64,000 nt of DNA, from NCBI RefSeq assembly GCF_934230905.1, contig NZ_CAKQFJ010000001.1:1-64000 (forward strand), written 5' to 3'. The position numbers and the translations under genes are program-made. The stretch comes from an uncultured Veillonella sp. GTDB lineage: Bacteria > Bacillota > Negativicutes > Veillonellales > Veillonellaceae. The notes beneath the pieces were generated by a model that worked only from the letters and a program-made list of their open reading frames with translations, did not search any database and was not told where the DNA came from. Below are positions 33,710 through 41,591 of this stretch, one piece after another. Positions within the stretch are counted from its first letter, which is position 1. Every line of letters begins with the position of its first letter.

Positions 33710-35338
33710 ATGTCGACAAGACGCGTTTGGAAGCAAAGTGAAATTAAAACAAACCCATTATTTTCTAAGATGCGCAGTACTATTGAAACTGCATTTTATG
33801 GAAACAATGTAACACCAATAACATCTGTGGCACAAGCATATCAGTTTGCCACTGAAGAACCTGGTGTTATTGTTCTTGATATGCCTGTATTCAAACCTGA
33901 AGAACAAGGCTTGCCAGCTGATGCAAAGATTCTTGTAACGAATGATGGGAAAACTACCGGTCGTTATGCAAAGGCTCGCCGTATTATTGGTGATGAAGGC
34001 ATTGATGAAGTTGAATTGGCCGGCATTGCTCGTGATGCTGTATATGACAGCCGTAACAAAGAATGGATTTCTACACAGGTAGTAGTTGGTCTTGATGAAA
34101 AATTTACTGCTCGTGCTCATCTTATGATTCCAAAGGATCATGCATCTATCATGTATTCTTGGGTTATGAACTTTAAATTCTTTGACGCTGCGGTGAAAGA
34201 ATTTTATAACAATAGTAAAGATATTCCAGAAGGGGATATTTATATCTATTCTGATCCTGATTATGTTGTGCCAGGTCATCCAGGTGGTTTAGCTATTTTT
34301 GATCCAGCACATAACTGTGCGATGATTCTTGGAATGCGTTATTTCGGGGAACATAAAAAAGGCACATTAACACTGGTGTGGTCGTTGGCAAACCGTTATG
34401 GTTATGTGGCTTGCCATGGCGGTATGAAACGGTATAATCTTAACAATGGTAAAGCTTTCACAATTGGTGTATTTGGCTTATCTGGTTCTGGTAAATCTAC
34501 ATTAACACATGAAAAACACGATGGTCGTTATGATATTTCCATCTTGCATGATGATGCGTATATCATCAATACAAATGATTTATCCTCTGTAGCTATGGAA
34601 CCGACTTATTTTGATAAAATGCAAGATTATCCTGTGGAACATCCTGCCAATAAATATTTGCTAACATTGCAAAATGTAGGTGTAACCCTAGATGAAAATG
34701 GCAACAAGGTTGTGTTGGCTGAGGATGTGCGCAATAATAACGGTCGTGCGATTAAATCTCACTTCTGGACAGATAATCGTGTAAATCAAGTTGATGAACC
34801 AGTGAATGCTATTGTGTGGTTGATGAAAGATAAAACATTGCCACCAATCCTTAAAATTGATGATCCAATATTGGCTTCTACTATGGGCGCTACACTTGCT
34901 ACACGTCGCTCCACTGCTGAAAAACTCGATGCAAACGTGGACCCAAATGCACTCGTTATTGAACCATATGCTAATCCATTCCGTACATATCCTTTAGTAC
35001 GTGATTATGAAAGCTATAAAAAACTATTTAAAGACTGTGGTGTAGATTGCTACATCATGAATACAGGCTTCTTCTTAGAAAAGAAAATCCCTAAAGAAGT
35101 GACTCTTGATTTATTAGAACGTTTGGTAGAAGGCACATTGGACTTCAAACCATTCTATAAATATGAAAACCTTTCCTATGTAGAGGTTCCAGGTTTCGAA
35201 CCACCATTCCAAGTGCGTGAATACCATCACCAATTACACAAAGCATTTGAGTTCCGCTCTGAATACGTGGAAAAACTCAAAGGCGGTAAAAATGAATTGC
35301 CACAAGAAGTACTTGATGTACTAAAAACTTTAATGTAA
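33710..35338 (+). CDS. pckA: Phosphoenolpyruvate carboxykinase (ATP)
   Basis: Interconverts oxaloacetate and PEP with ATP, the entry to gluconeogenesis in an organism living on organic acids. The 542-residue protein has the kinase P-loop GLSGSGKST (about residues 263-271), the metal-binding HDDAYII motif, and the PEPCK-specific region around ACHGGMKRYNLN. GAGGAT lies nine bases before ATG 33710; an upstream in-frame start at 33629 would add an unlikely N-terminus. The last bases of the gene (AAAAACTTTAATGT) recur inverted three times downstream within the repeat block at 35361-35690. Confidence 0.93.
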   Translation: MSTRRVWKQSEIKTNPLFSKMRSTIETAFYGNNVTPITSVAQAYQFATEEPGVIVLDMPVFKPEEQGLPADAKILVTNDGKTTGRYAKARRIIGDEGIDEVELAGIARDAVYDSRNKEWISTQVVVGLDEKFTARAHLMIPKDHASIMYSWVMNFKFFDAAVKEFYNNSKDIPEGDIYIYSDPDYVVPGHPGGLAIFDPAHNCAMILGMRYFGEHKKGTLTLVWSLANRYGYVACHGGMKRYNLNNGKAFTIGVFGLSGSGKSTLTHEKHDGRYDISILHDDAYIINTNDLSSVAMEPTYFDKMQDYPVEHPANKYLLTLQNVGVTLDENGNKVVLAEDVRNNNGRAIKSHFWTDNRVNQVDEPVNAIVWLMKDKTLPPILKIDDPILASTMGATLATRRSTAEKLDANVDPNALVIEPYANPFRTYPLVRDYESYKKLFKDCGVDCYIMNTGFFLEKKIPKEVTLDLLERLVEGTLDFKPFYKYENLSYVEVPGFEPPFQVREYHHQLHKAFEFRSEYVEKLKGGKNELPQEVLDVLKTLM

Positions 35339-35360
35339 TACCTAAATACGGTGGCGGATA

Positions 35361-35690
35361 AAAAAATCCTCCTCAAGCCGACACGCTACTGCGCTACGCG
35401 GAGCCCGAAGTCGTTTGAGGAGGATTTTTTCATCCTTACTTATTCAGTAAGTACATTAAAGTTTTTATCACATCTGCGTTAATGGAGACACGCTACTGCG
35501 CTAAAGCGGAGCCCGAAGTCGTTTGTGAGGGGTTGTTTTTCCTTATCCTTTAGTTTATACATTAAAGTTTTTAGTAGACTAACGTTAATACAGACACGCT
35601 ACTGCGCTACGCGGAGCTCGAAGTTATTTGTGAGGGGTTGTTTTTCCTTATCTTTAAGCTTATACATTAAAGTTTTTAGTGCATCGGTGT
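35361..35690. repeat. pckA terminator followed by a tandem terminator-like repeat
   Basis: The first unit (35361-35430) is a terminator, AAAAAATCCTCCTCAA with its complement, whose loop holds GACACGCTACTGCGC...GGAGCCCGAAGTCG. Two further units of roughly 105 bases follow (from about 35451 and 35563), each with ACATTAAAGTTTTT, a GACACGCTACTGCGC...GGAGC core and GTGAGGGGTTGTTTTTCC. ACATTAAAGTTTTT, present three times, is the reverse complement of the pckA 3' end. The remaining gap to cooS is AT-rich and holds only its promoter and leader. Confidence 0.8.
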
Positions 35691-35861
35691 AGGGGGGATA
35701 GTATAATGGGATGATTATTTCTCATTACTGTCTTAAATCCTAAAAAACTGGGGAATTAGGCGGAATATTGTTTTATGAAGAGTTTATGAGCGATATGATT
35801 GAAAAACATTGTTATAATGGGGGATATAGTAATATTTTTTTGAAATATGTGCAAAATTCAA

Positions 35862-35890
35862 TTGACAATTGTCCGTTCACAAAATATACT
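35862..35890 (+). promoter_or_regulatory. Promoter of cooS
   Basis: TTGACA (35862-35867), exactly 17 nt, TATACT (35885-35890), about 135 bases before the cooS start. AATTCAATTGACAATT around the -35 is partly palindromic and could be an operator. Confidence 0.7.
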
Positions 35891-36025
35891 TATAGTACAT
35901 TAAAACATATTTGTTAGATAGGATTTAAAGCCCATAACTTAGGTGGAATTTACCTTACGTTATGATTTGGAATATGTATCCTTATTGTCGTCAGTAGGCC
36001 TATGTAGGCCACTAGGAGGTTCAAA

Positions 36026-38158
36026 ATGAGTAAAGACGTGGAAAATAAAAATACCCATGACCATAATCACAGTCATGGTGAACATCATCACCATTGTGGT
36101 GGTCATCATCATCACGATCATGACCATGATCACGGTCACGATCATAGCCATGAAAAGGCGCTGCCTACAGATAAATGGGTGCCACACACTCATGAACCAG
36201 GCGTGCCTCATGAGCATGGTGTAAATGACTATATGAAAGCTGTTGCTGAGTATCGCAAAACATGGCCTACAAAACAAGATGTAATTGAACAAACACCAGA
36301 TCCTGCTGTGCGTGAAATGATTCTTCGTATGGAGCAAATCGGTTGTGATACTGTATTTGATCGTTTTGATAAACAACAACCACAATGTACATTTGGTATT
36401 GCTGGTGTATGTTGTCGTATCTGTTTCATGGGCCCTTGTAAAATTACACCTAAGAGCCCTCGTGGTGTCTGCGGTGCCGATGCTGACCTTATTGTAGCTC
36501 GTAATATGACACGTGCTGCTGCAGGCGGCTTAACTCAACATGGTGCGCATGCTCGTGAAATTTTGATTTCTTTGAAAGCGGCTGCTAATGACCAATTGGA
36601 TATTCCAATTTTAGGGGAAGAAAAAATCCGTACTGTATGTAAGGCTTTCAACATCCCTGAAGAAGGTCGTTCCTTGAAAGAAGTGGCTAATGATTTAGCA
36701 GATGTATTGCTCGAAGATTTGAGCCGTGCATTGCCAGGTGAATATAAAACAATTACCGCATTAGCTCCTGCTGAACGTCGCGAAGTTTGGAAAAACTTGG
36801 ATATCTTGCCTGTTTCCGCGTACAATGAAGCATTCGATGCATACCATCGTACATGCGTAGGTACAGATGGCGATTGGGAAAGCAACATGAAACAATTCTT
36901 GCGTTGTGGTCTTGCTTTCACATTTACAGGCGTAGTAGCTGCTGATATCGCAACAGATGCATTGTTCGGACAAGGCGGCCGCCGTACATCTAAAGTTAAC
37001 ATCGGTGCCTTGAAAAAAGGTTATGTAAATATCGCTGTTCATGGTCACTTACCAACATTGGTTTCTCAAATTTGTAAAATCGGTGCGTCCGAAGAGTATT
37101 TAGAAAAAGCAAAAGCTATCGGCGCTAAAGGTATTCAATTCTATGGTATTTGCTGCTCTGGCTTATCCAGCATGTACCGTTATGAAAATGTAATTCCATT
37201 GTGTAATGCTATCGGTGCTGAACTTGTACTTGGTACAGGCGCTCTTGATTGCTGGGTAGCTGACGTTCAAGACGTATATCCTGCTATCATGGACGTAGCA
37301 CGTTGCTTTAACACAAAAGTTATTACTACATCTGATGCAGCTCGTTTGCCAGGTGCTGAGCATATCGGTTACGATCATCACCACACTAACTTAGCTGAAA
37401 CAAAAGAATTGGCTCGTAAAATTTTGGATCGTGCTCTTGAAGCGCATGAATTGCGTAAAGGTATGCCTGTATTTATTCCTCCATACGAAATCACTGCAGA
37501 AGTTGGCTTCTCTCCAGAATCCACTGTTAAACATTATGGTTCCTTCAAACCATTGGCAGAGGCTTTAAAATCTGGTAAAGTTCGTGGTATCGTTAACGTA
37601 GTAGGTTGTTCCAACCCACGCGTTATCTACGAAAAAGCTACTGTAGATATCGTTGATACACTTATTAAAAACGGTTGTATCATCTTAACAAATGGTTGTG
37701 CATCCTTCCCATTAATGAAACTTGGTTACTGTAATACAGATGCTATTAAAAAATGTAGTCCTGCATTGCAAGAGTTCTTGGGTGATGATCAACCACCAGT
37801 ATGGCATGTTGGCGAATGTGTAGATAATGCACGTTCCTCCGGTATCTTCGGTGGTATCGCAGCAGAATTAGGTCTTAACTTGCCTCAATTACCATTTGCT
37901 ATGTCTAGTCCTGAATGGTCTAACGAAAAAGGTATCGATGCATCTCTCGGCTTCCGCTTGATGGGGATTAACTCTTACCACTGTGTTGAACCACCTACAC
38001 AAGGCTCTGATGCTGTAACAAAATGGTTGAAAGAAGACACTAAAGACATCTTAGGTTCTGTTATGTATGTTAATACAGATCCTGCTAAAGTAGCTGAAAA
38101 AATCTTAGCAGATATTGATGCTAAACGTGCTGCTTTAGGTTGGGCAGAAGTAAAATAA
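36026..38158 (+). CDS. cooS: Ni-Fe carbon monoxide dehydrogenase with His-rich N-terminus
   Basis: Catalyses reversible CO oxidation to CO2. The 710-residue protein has the B/D-cluster cysteines in GVCCRICFMGPC and RGVCGADAD, and C-cluster ligands in GICCSGLSSMYRYEN, NVVGCSNPRV, LTNGCASFPLMKLGYC and HVGECVDNAR. Before them, about 66 residues hold 22 histidines in HDH and HHHH runs, absent from standard CooS proteins of about 630-670 residues. Such tails in HypB, SlyD or CooJ bind nickel, so this one may store or deliver Ni (inference). No cooF, cooC or acetyl-CoA synthase gene is adjacent. CACTAGGAGG precedes the ATG. Confidence 0.92.
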   Translation: MSKDVENKNTHDHNHSHGEHHHHCGGHHHHDHDHDHGHDHSHEKALPTDKWVPHTHEPGVPHEHGVNDYMKAVAEYRKTWPTKQDVIEQTPDPAVREMILRMEQIGCDTVFDRFDKQQPQCTFGIAGVCCRICFMGPCKITPKSPRGVCGADADLIVARNMTRAAAGGLTQHGAHAREILISLKAAANDQLDIPILGEEKIRTVCKAFNIPEEGRSLKEVANDLADVLLEDLSRALPGEYKTITALAPAERREVWKNLDILPVSAYNEAFDAYHRTCVGTDGDWESNMKQFLRCGLAFTFTGVVAADIATDALFGQGGRRTSKVNIGALKKGYVNIAVHGHLPTLVSQICKIGASEEYLEKAKAIGAKGIQFYGICCSGLSSMYRYENVIPLCNAIGAELVLGTGALDCWVADVQDVYPAIMDVARCFNTKVITTSDAARLPGAEHIGYDHHHTNLAETKELARKILDRALEAHELRKGMPVFIPPYEITAEVGFSPESTVKHYGSFKPLAEALKSGKVRGIVNVVGCSNPRVIYEKATVDIVDTLIKNGCIILTNGCASFPLMKLGYCNTDAIKKCSPALQEFLGDDQPPVWHVGECVDNARSSGIFGGIAAELGLNLPQLPFAMSSPEWSNEKGIDASLGFRLMGINSYHCVEPPTQGSDAVTKWLKEDTKDILGSVMYVNTDPAKVAEKILADIDAKRAALGWAEVK

Positions 38159-38175
38159 TATAATATAAAATAAAC

Positions 38176-38260
38176 AAAAGACCCTCTCCATAATCCTCCA
38201 CCGCCCAGGTCTGTTCCTTCGGAACAGGGGCAAAGTCGGATTCTGAAGAGGGTCTTTTTT
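38176..38260 (+). terminator. cooS terminator with nested palindromic core
   Basis: AAAAGACCCTCT and AGAGGGTCTTTTTT form the terminator. The loop carries CTCCACCGCCCAGGTCTG, a TTCC/GGAA hairpin, and CAGGGGCAAAGTCG (38196-38238). A shorter trace (GAGCAAAGTCGG) follows near 38281. Confidence 0.9.
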
Positions 38261-38408
38261 ATATGTAGGCGTAAAAGACAGAGCAAAGTCGGACGTACTG
38301 AGAGGGTTATTTCATTAGAGGTAAACTTTAAATTAGTAAATCTAAATGATGAGTTTTATTTTCTACGTTTTAGACTAATTAACTAATAATTATTTATGAA
38401 AGAATAAA

Positions 38409-38437
38409 AGCGTCAGGTAGGCCTGACGCTTCATTTT
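38409..38437 (+). terminator. Isolated terminator
   Basis: AGCGTCAGG/CCTGACGCT with a T-run. No gene precedes it since cooS ended 250 bases earlier; the intervening AT-rich stretch could hold a short RNA but shows no clear promoter. It insulates the toxin-antitoxin-like locus. Confidence 0.75.
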
Positions 38438-38486
38438 TTAATCAAAAGCTTATTAACTTAATCTATTACATCATTTATAACTCTGC

Positions 38487-38492
38487 TATACT
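38487..38492 (+). promoter_or_regulatory. -10 element of the peptide (toxin) transcript
   Basis: TATACT lies 55 bases before the peptide ATG. ATTACA (38465-38470) 16 bases upstream is a weak -35. The transcript would start near 38499, just before the first repeat. Confidence 0.5.
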
Positions 38493-38546
38493 AATAACAG
38501 GAGTCATTGACGTGAGTTAGGTTCATCACCGAAAGGTGGTGATGCT

Positions 38547-38624
38547 ATGAGTAAATTCGAGAAGATTTATATAATTCTTTTTGTAATTTCAATAGTAATT
38601 TCCATCTTAAGTTTATTCAAATAA
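38547..38624 (+). CDS. 25-residue hydrophobic peptide, candidate type I toxin
   Basis: A 25-codon frame starting MSKFEKIYIILFV and ending ILSLFK: charged start, one membrane-spanning Ile/Val/Leu helix of about 17 residues, terminal Lys. The SD (AAAGGTGG, 38532-38539) is buried in a 7-bp hairpin with a GAAA loop (38524-38541). Upstream lie CATTGACGTG (38505-38514) and GTTAGGTTCATC (38516-38527), which recur on the opposite strand at 38719-38728 and 38700-38711. A shared terminator separates them. This is the layout of Fst/par type I toxin-antitoxin loci, where the toxin damages the membrane. The peptide itself is not clearly an Fst homologue. Confidence 0.7.
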   Translation: MSKFEKIYIILFVISIVISILSLFK

Positions 38625-38739
38625 ACTTAAGATAACGCCTAACGTAATAAGTACTACCAATACTTACACGTTAGGCGCATCTTATTTCCCAAATTTTTAG
38701 ATGAGCCTAACGCTCACACACGTCAATGGCGCTCTTTAT
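38625..38739 (-). ncRNA. Candidate antisense antitoxin RNA
   Basis: From a promoter at 38746-38774 (minus strand) a transcript of roughly 115 nt would carry CATTGACGTG and GTTAGGCTCATC and end at the shared terminator. The two repeats also lie in the 5' leader of the peptide mRNA in the same sense. A convergent antisense RNA can therefore pair through the terminator loop and, by the inverted position of the repeats, with the mRNA leader. This matches RNA II of the par locus in design. Boundaries are predicted, not measured. Confidence 0.6.
38629..38682. terminator. Shared bidirectional terminator of the toxin-antitoxin-like locus
   Basis: CGCCTAACGT...TAAGTA and TACTTA...ACGTTAGGCG pair over about 17 bp (38636-38677), extended by AAGAT/ATCTT. 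It would end both convergent transcripts and, as in par loci, provide the first region of RNA-RNA pairing. Confidence 0.85.
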
Positions 38740-38745
38740 GTTTAT

Positions 38746-38774
38746 AGTATACATCAATAACAACATAAAAACAA
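38746..38774 (-). promoter_or_regulatory. Promoter of the antisense RNA
   Basis: On the minus strand TTGTTT (38774-38769), 17 nt, TATACT (38751-38746). The -10 hexamer is identical to that of the peptide transcript. Confidence 0.55.
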
Positions 38775-38864
38775 CATAAGAAGTATAGCAATATAGTGTT
38801 ATACAAGCTCTCATATATGTGTACCTTTTGAAATTAGTACAGGCCTTTACTAATTTTTAGAAGA

Positions 38865-38901
38865 GGTATACGGCCGAGGTCGAGGCCCTTGGCCGTATAC
38901 C
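38865..38901. repeat. Perfect 11-bp inverted repeat
   Basis: GGTATACGGCC and GGCCGTATACC flank a 15-base loop (GAGGTCGAGGCCCTT). No T-run follows on either strand. It could be a protein-binding site or RNA processing hairpin. The rest of 38775-39000 is AT-rich and shows nothing else. Confidence 0.6.
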
Positions 38902-39000
38902 GTTGTATCTGTTTCGAACGCATAAATTCATGGATAACCGTAATTGCTGTAATAGAAAATATAATTCACCATGTAGATAATCTAATTCACATCTAATTTC

Positions 39001-39098
39001 TAATGAAATAACCCCCTCAGAGAGTCCGACTTTGCTAGGCCAAGGCCTAGCCGCAGGCCGTTAAGGCGGTGGAGGACGACTGAGGGGGTATTTCATTA
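39001..39098. terminator. narK terminator with nested palindromic core (inverted)
   Basis: TAATGAAATAACCCCCTCAG pairs with CTGAGGGGGTATTTCATTA (one bulge). The loop (39026-39076) holds CGACTTTGCTAGGCC...GGCCTAGC and ...GGCGGTGGAG, the inverted form of the repeat core. Confidence 0.85.
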
Positions 39099-39176
39099 CC
39101 CAAATTAAGGGTGAATTATATTTTCTTTAATGATGTAAATTATATTTTCTATACAGCTATAAGGTAGAACATGAAT

Positions 39177-40514
39177 TTATACGTTCATGTTTGCCCCTTT
39201 TCGTACATAGAACCAGAAGCATACAGCCACGGTTACGATATTGAATGCAAGTAGTACTGCAAATGCAGGGTGGATATTACCAAATGTAGAGTATACGAAA
39301 CCGAAGATTTTAGGTGTAACGAATGCACCATAAGCTGCTACTGCAGCTACGAAGCCAGTGATTAGAGAGGCTTGTAGACCATCGTGGAAGATGTGTGGAA
39401 TCATACGGAATGTAGAGCCTGTAACAAAACCACAGCATACGAATGTTAAAACAGACATGGCAAAGAAGAATGGGAAGTTATGAATGTCAACGCCTACTGC
39501 AATGAGTATAGTTGTTATACATAAACCAATGAGGCCAATAAATGTAATTTTTGTGCCGCTGTTAATTTTATCGGATAACCAACCGCCTACAGGACGAAGA
39601 CCAGCACCTACAAGTGGGCCAACGAATGCGATGTAAGCGAATGGAATTTCGGGGAACTCTTTGCCAACTAAAAGGCTAAGTGCAGCGGAGTATCCTGCAA
39701 ATGCACCGAAGGCACATGTATAGAGCAGTGTCATAGCCCAAGTATGTTTATTGCTAAACATTTGAACCAAGCTTTTAGGATTTGGCTTTGGCAATGGTAA
39801 GTTTACCATATATTTTAGAATTAATAATAAGGTAATAATGATTGGAATAATCCACATAAGTGCGGCATTGGCTAGGTATACAGGGTTGCCTTTGATGATA
39901 GCAGGCGTTACACCGAATACATTACCGAGTGCAGCAGAACCCATAGCAAATGGAGCTAGGAAATAGATTACAGAAACACCGAGGTTACCAATCCCTCCAT
40001 TGATACCAAGAGCGGTACCTTTTTCAGATTTAGGGAAGAAGTTGCCGATGTAGGCCATGGAGGACGAGAAGTTGGAACCAGCTAAACCGATAAGTGCTGT
40101 TAAGATCATAAATGTGGAATATGATGTCGTTGGATCTTGTACCGCAAAGCCGAGCCATACAACAGGTACTAGTAGAATAAGTGTGGAAAAGAATGTCCAG
40201 TTTTTACCGCCTACAAGGGCTGGCATATAGGTGTATACAAAGCGTAATGTTGCACCCACGAGACCTGGGAAGGCAGCTAGTGTAAACAACTGTTCTGTGG
40301 TGAAATGAAATCCTGCATTATTAAGTTGCGCAGCGATGGTTGCCCATAGGTACCATATGCAGAACGCAATCGTTAATGCGATGGTTGAAATAGTAAGATT
40401 TTGTTTGGCGATTTTTTTACCAAACTTTTCCCAAAATTCCGGGTTTTCTGGTTGCCAGTTCGCAACAATCTCTTTGCGACTCGCGCCTACTTGAGGCATT
40501 TTCAGTTCTGACAT
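39177..40514 (-). CDS. narK: Nitrate/nitrite MFS transporter
   Basis: A 445-residue MFS protein of the nitrate/nitrite porter family with about 12 predicted helices. Family landmarks are the conserved nitrate-signature stretches FPGLVGATLRF (helix 2 region) and GNLGVSVIYFLAP (helix 5) and the glycine-rich GSNFSSSMAYIGNFFP. It imports nitrate and/or exports nitrite for the NarGHJI enzyme encoded divergently. It is separated from the regulator gene by about 318 bases rich in GTG/CAC dyads. GAGAGCTC precedes the ATG. Confidence 0.92.
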   Translation of the reverse strand: MSELKMPQVGASRKEIVANWQPENPEFWEKFGKKIAKQNLTISTIALTIAFCIWYLWATIAAQLNNAGFHFTTEQLFTLAAFPGLVGATLRFVYTYMPALVGGKNWTFFSTLILLVPVVWLGFAVQDPTTSYSTFMILTALIGLAGSNFSSSMAYIGNFFPKSEKGTALGINGGIGNLGVSVIYFLAPFAMGSAALGNVFGVTPAIIKGNPVYLANAALMWIIPIIITLLLILKYMVNLPLPKPNPKSLVQMFSNKHTWAMTLLYTCAFGAFAGYSAALSLLVGKEFPEIPFAYIAFVGPLVGAGLRPVGGWLSDKINSGTKITFIGLIGLCITTILIAVGVDIHNFPFFFAMSVLTFVCCGFVTGSTFRMIPHIFHDGLQASLITGFVAAVAAYGAFVTPKIFGFVYSTFGNIHPAFAVLLAFNIVTVAVCFWFYVRKGANMNV

Positions 40515-40626
40515 GAGAGCTCTCCTTTAACTAAAACACATGTGATAAAGGGTAGATCTTTTCACACGAATATATGACACATCTCGTTAAAAAACCTTAT
40601 AAAATATGGTACTATAATAATAAAGA

Positions 40627-40644
40627 GTGTGCCTAAAATCACAC
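40627..40644. promoter_or_regulatory. Dyad between narK and the Crp/Fnr gene
   Basis: GTGTG-N8-CACAC is a perfect dyad of the Crp/Fnr-like kind. A related half-site pair (AATGTGACG...CACACTT) lies at 40675-40693. It probably binds the adjacent regulator to control narK (inference). Confidence 0.45.
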
Positions 40645-40771
40645 CATTATTATATAAGACAGAATATAATGTGAATGTGACGAAAAACACACTTATCTGA
40701 GAATTAATCGGTTATAATAGGAGTAATATACGTAAAGTATATAGTAAATGTGCCTTTTGTGCATAATCTTT

Positions 40772-40790
40772 TGTGACGGTGACTTTCACA
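40772..40790. promoter_or_regulatory. Crp/Fnr-like site before the regulator gene
   Basis: TGTGA-N9-TCACA lies 42 bases before the regulator start, consistent with autoregulation. Spacing differs from the canonical N6 of E. coli Crp sites. Confidence 0.45.
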
Positions 40791-40832
40791 AGCAGTATGC
40801 ACAAATGACACTGAAAGATGCACGGTGATAGT

Positions 40833-41519
40833 ATGGAACAGGAGTTAATTAACCAGTTACTTGCTTTACCAGGGGAAACAATTCACCTTGAAAAAGGAGA
40901 GTTTTTGTTTCACGAAGGTGATATAGCAGATCATTTTTTTATTGTTCGTCAAGGTCGACTTAGTATTAAGAAATTTGAGGCAAGTGGTCATATTTTTGCT
41001 CATCGTTTGGTGGGGCCAAATAATGTACTTGGCGAAATTCCTTTGTACGAGACGAATACCCGGACTTACGTGTTCAATGCGATTGCACGTGAAAAATGCT
41101 CGGTCTATTCCATCCGTTATGATGTGTTGGAACCAGCCATTGCAAAGGACCATTCGTTGGCCATTGCGATGATGAAAATCTATACACTTCATATGCGGCG
41201 ACAACAAGCAAAATACAGAGATTTGTTGTTGTATGGCAAAAAAGGTGCATTCTATTCAACACTATTGCGTTTAGCTAATAGCTATGGGATTAAGCGAGAT
41301 GACGGTATTTACATCGACATCGCCTTAACAAATCAAGAATTAGCTGAATTTGCTGCCACATCTCGGGAAAGTTTAAACCGCATGCTCAGTGAGTTACGAA
41401 AATTAGGCTATGTAGCCTATGATAAACACCATCTGGTAATCTGTGACTTAGATGCATTAATCGGATTACTTGATTTAGATAGCGACACGATCGACCCTAA
41501 TATCAGTAATATCGAATAA
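40833..41519 (+). CDS. Crp/Fnr-family transcriptional regulator
   Basis: A 228-residue regulator with an N-terminal cyclic-nucleotide-binding fold (KGEFLFHEGDIADHFFIVRQGRLSI, quoted in part; VLGEIPLYE) and a C-terminal winged helix with the recognition region LAEFAATSRESLNRMLSELRK. The N-terminus has none of the clustered cysteines of oxygen-sensing Fnr, so the signal may be a small molecule, nitric oxide or haem. Its place between narK and narGHJI suggests it controls nitrate respiration. Start 40833 was taken because GGTGAT lies six bases upstream; ATG 40818 is possible and would add five residues. Confidence 0.88.
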   Translation: MEQELINQLLALPGETIHLEKGEFLFHEGDIADHFFIVRQGRLSIKKFEASGHIFAHRLVGPNNVLGEIPLYETNTRTYVFNAIAREKCSVYSIRYDVLEPAIAKDHSLAIAMMKIYTLHMRRQQAKYRDLLLYGKKGAFYSTLLRLANSYGIKRDDGIYIDIALTNQELAEFAATSRESLNRMLSELRKLGYVAYDKHHLVICDLDALIGLLDLDSDTIDPNISNIE

Positions 41520-41531
41520 TTGTGGATATTC

Positions 41532-41569
41532 GCCCTTGTTGTTGGCATTGCTAACGCAAGGGCTTTTTT
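41532..41569 (+). terminator. Terminator between the regulator and narG
   Basis: GCCCTTG and CAAGGGC form a stem with a T-run. narG may be expressed by read-through or from an unseen promoter in the short gap. Confidence 0.8.
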
Positions 41570-41591
41570 GTAGTTTTAAGGAGGACACGAG

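Noticed and set aside
35960..36385. 141-codon ORF antisense to the start of cooS
   Set aside because: It arises because the His-rich codons (CAT/CAC) read as ATG/GTG-rich sequence on the other strand; it has no ribosome binding site and opposes a clear gene.
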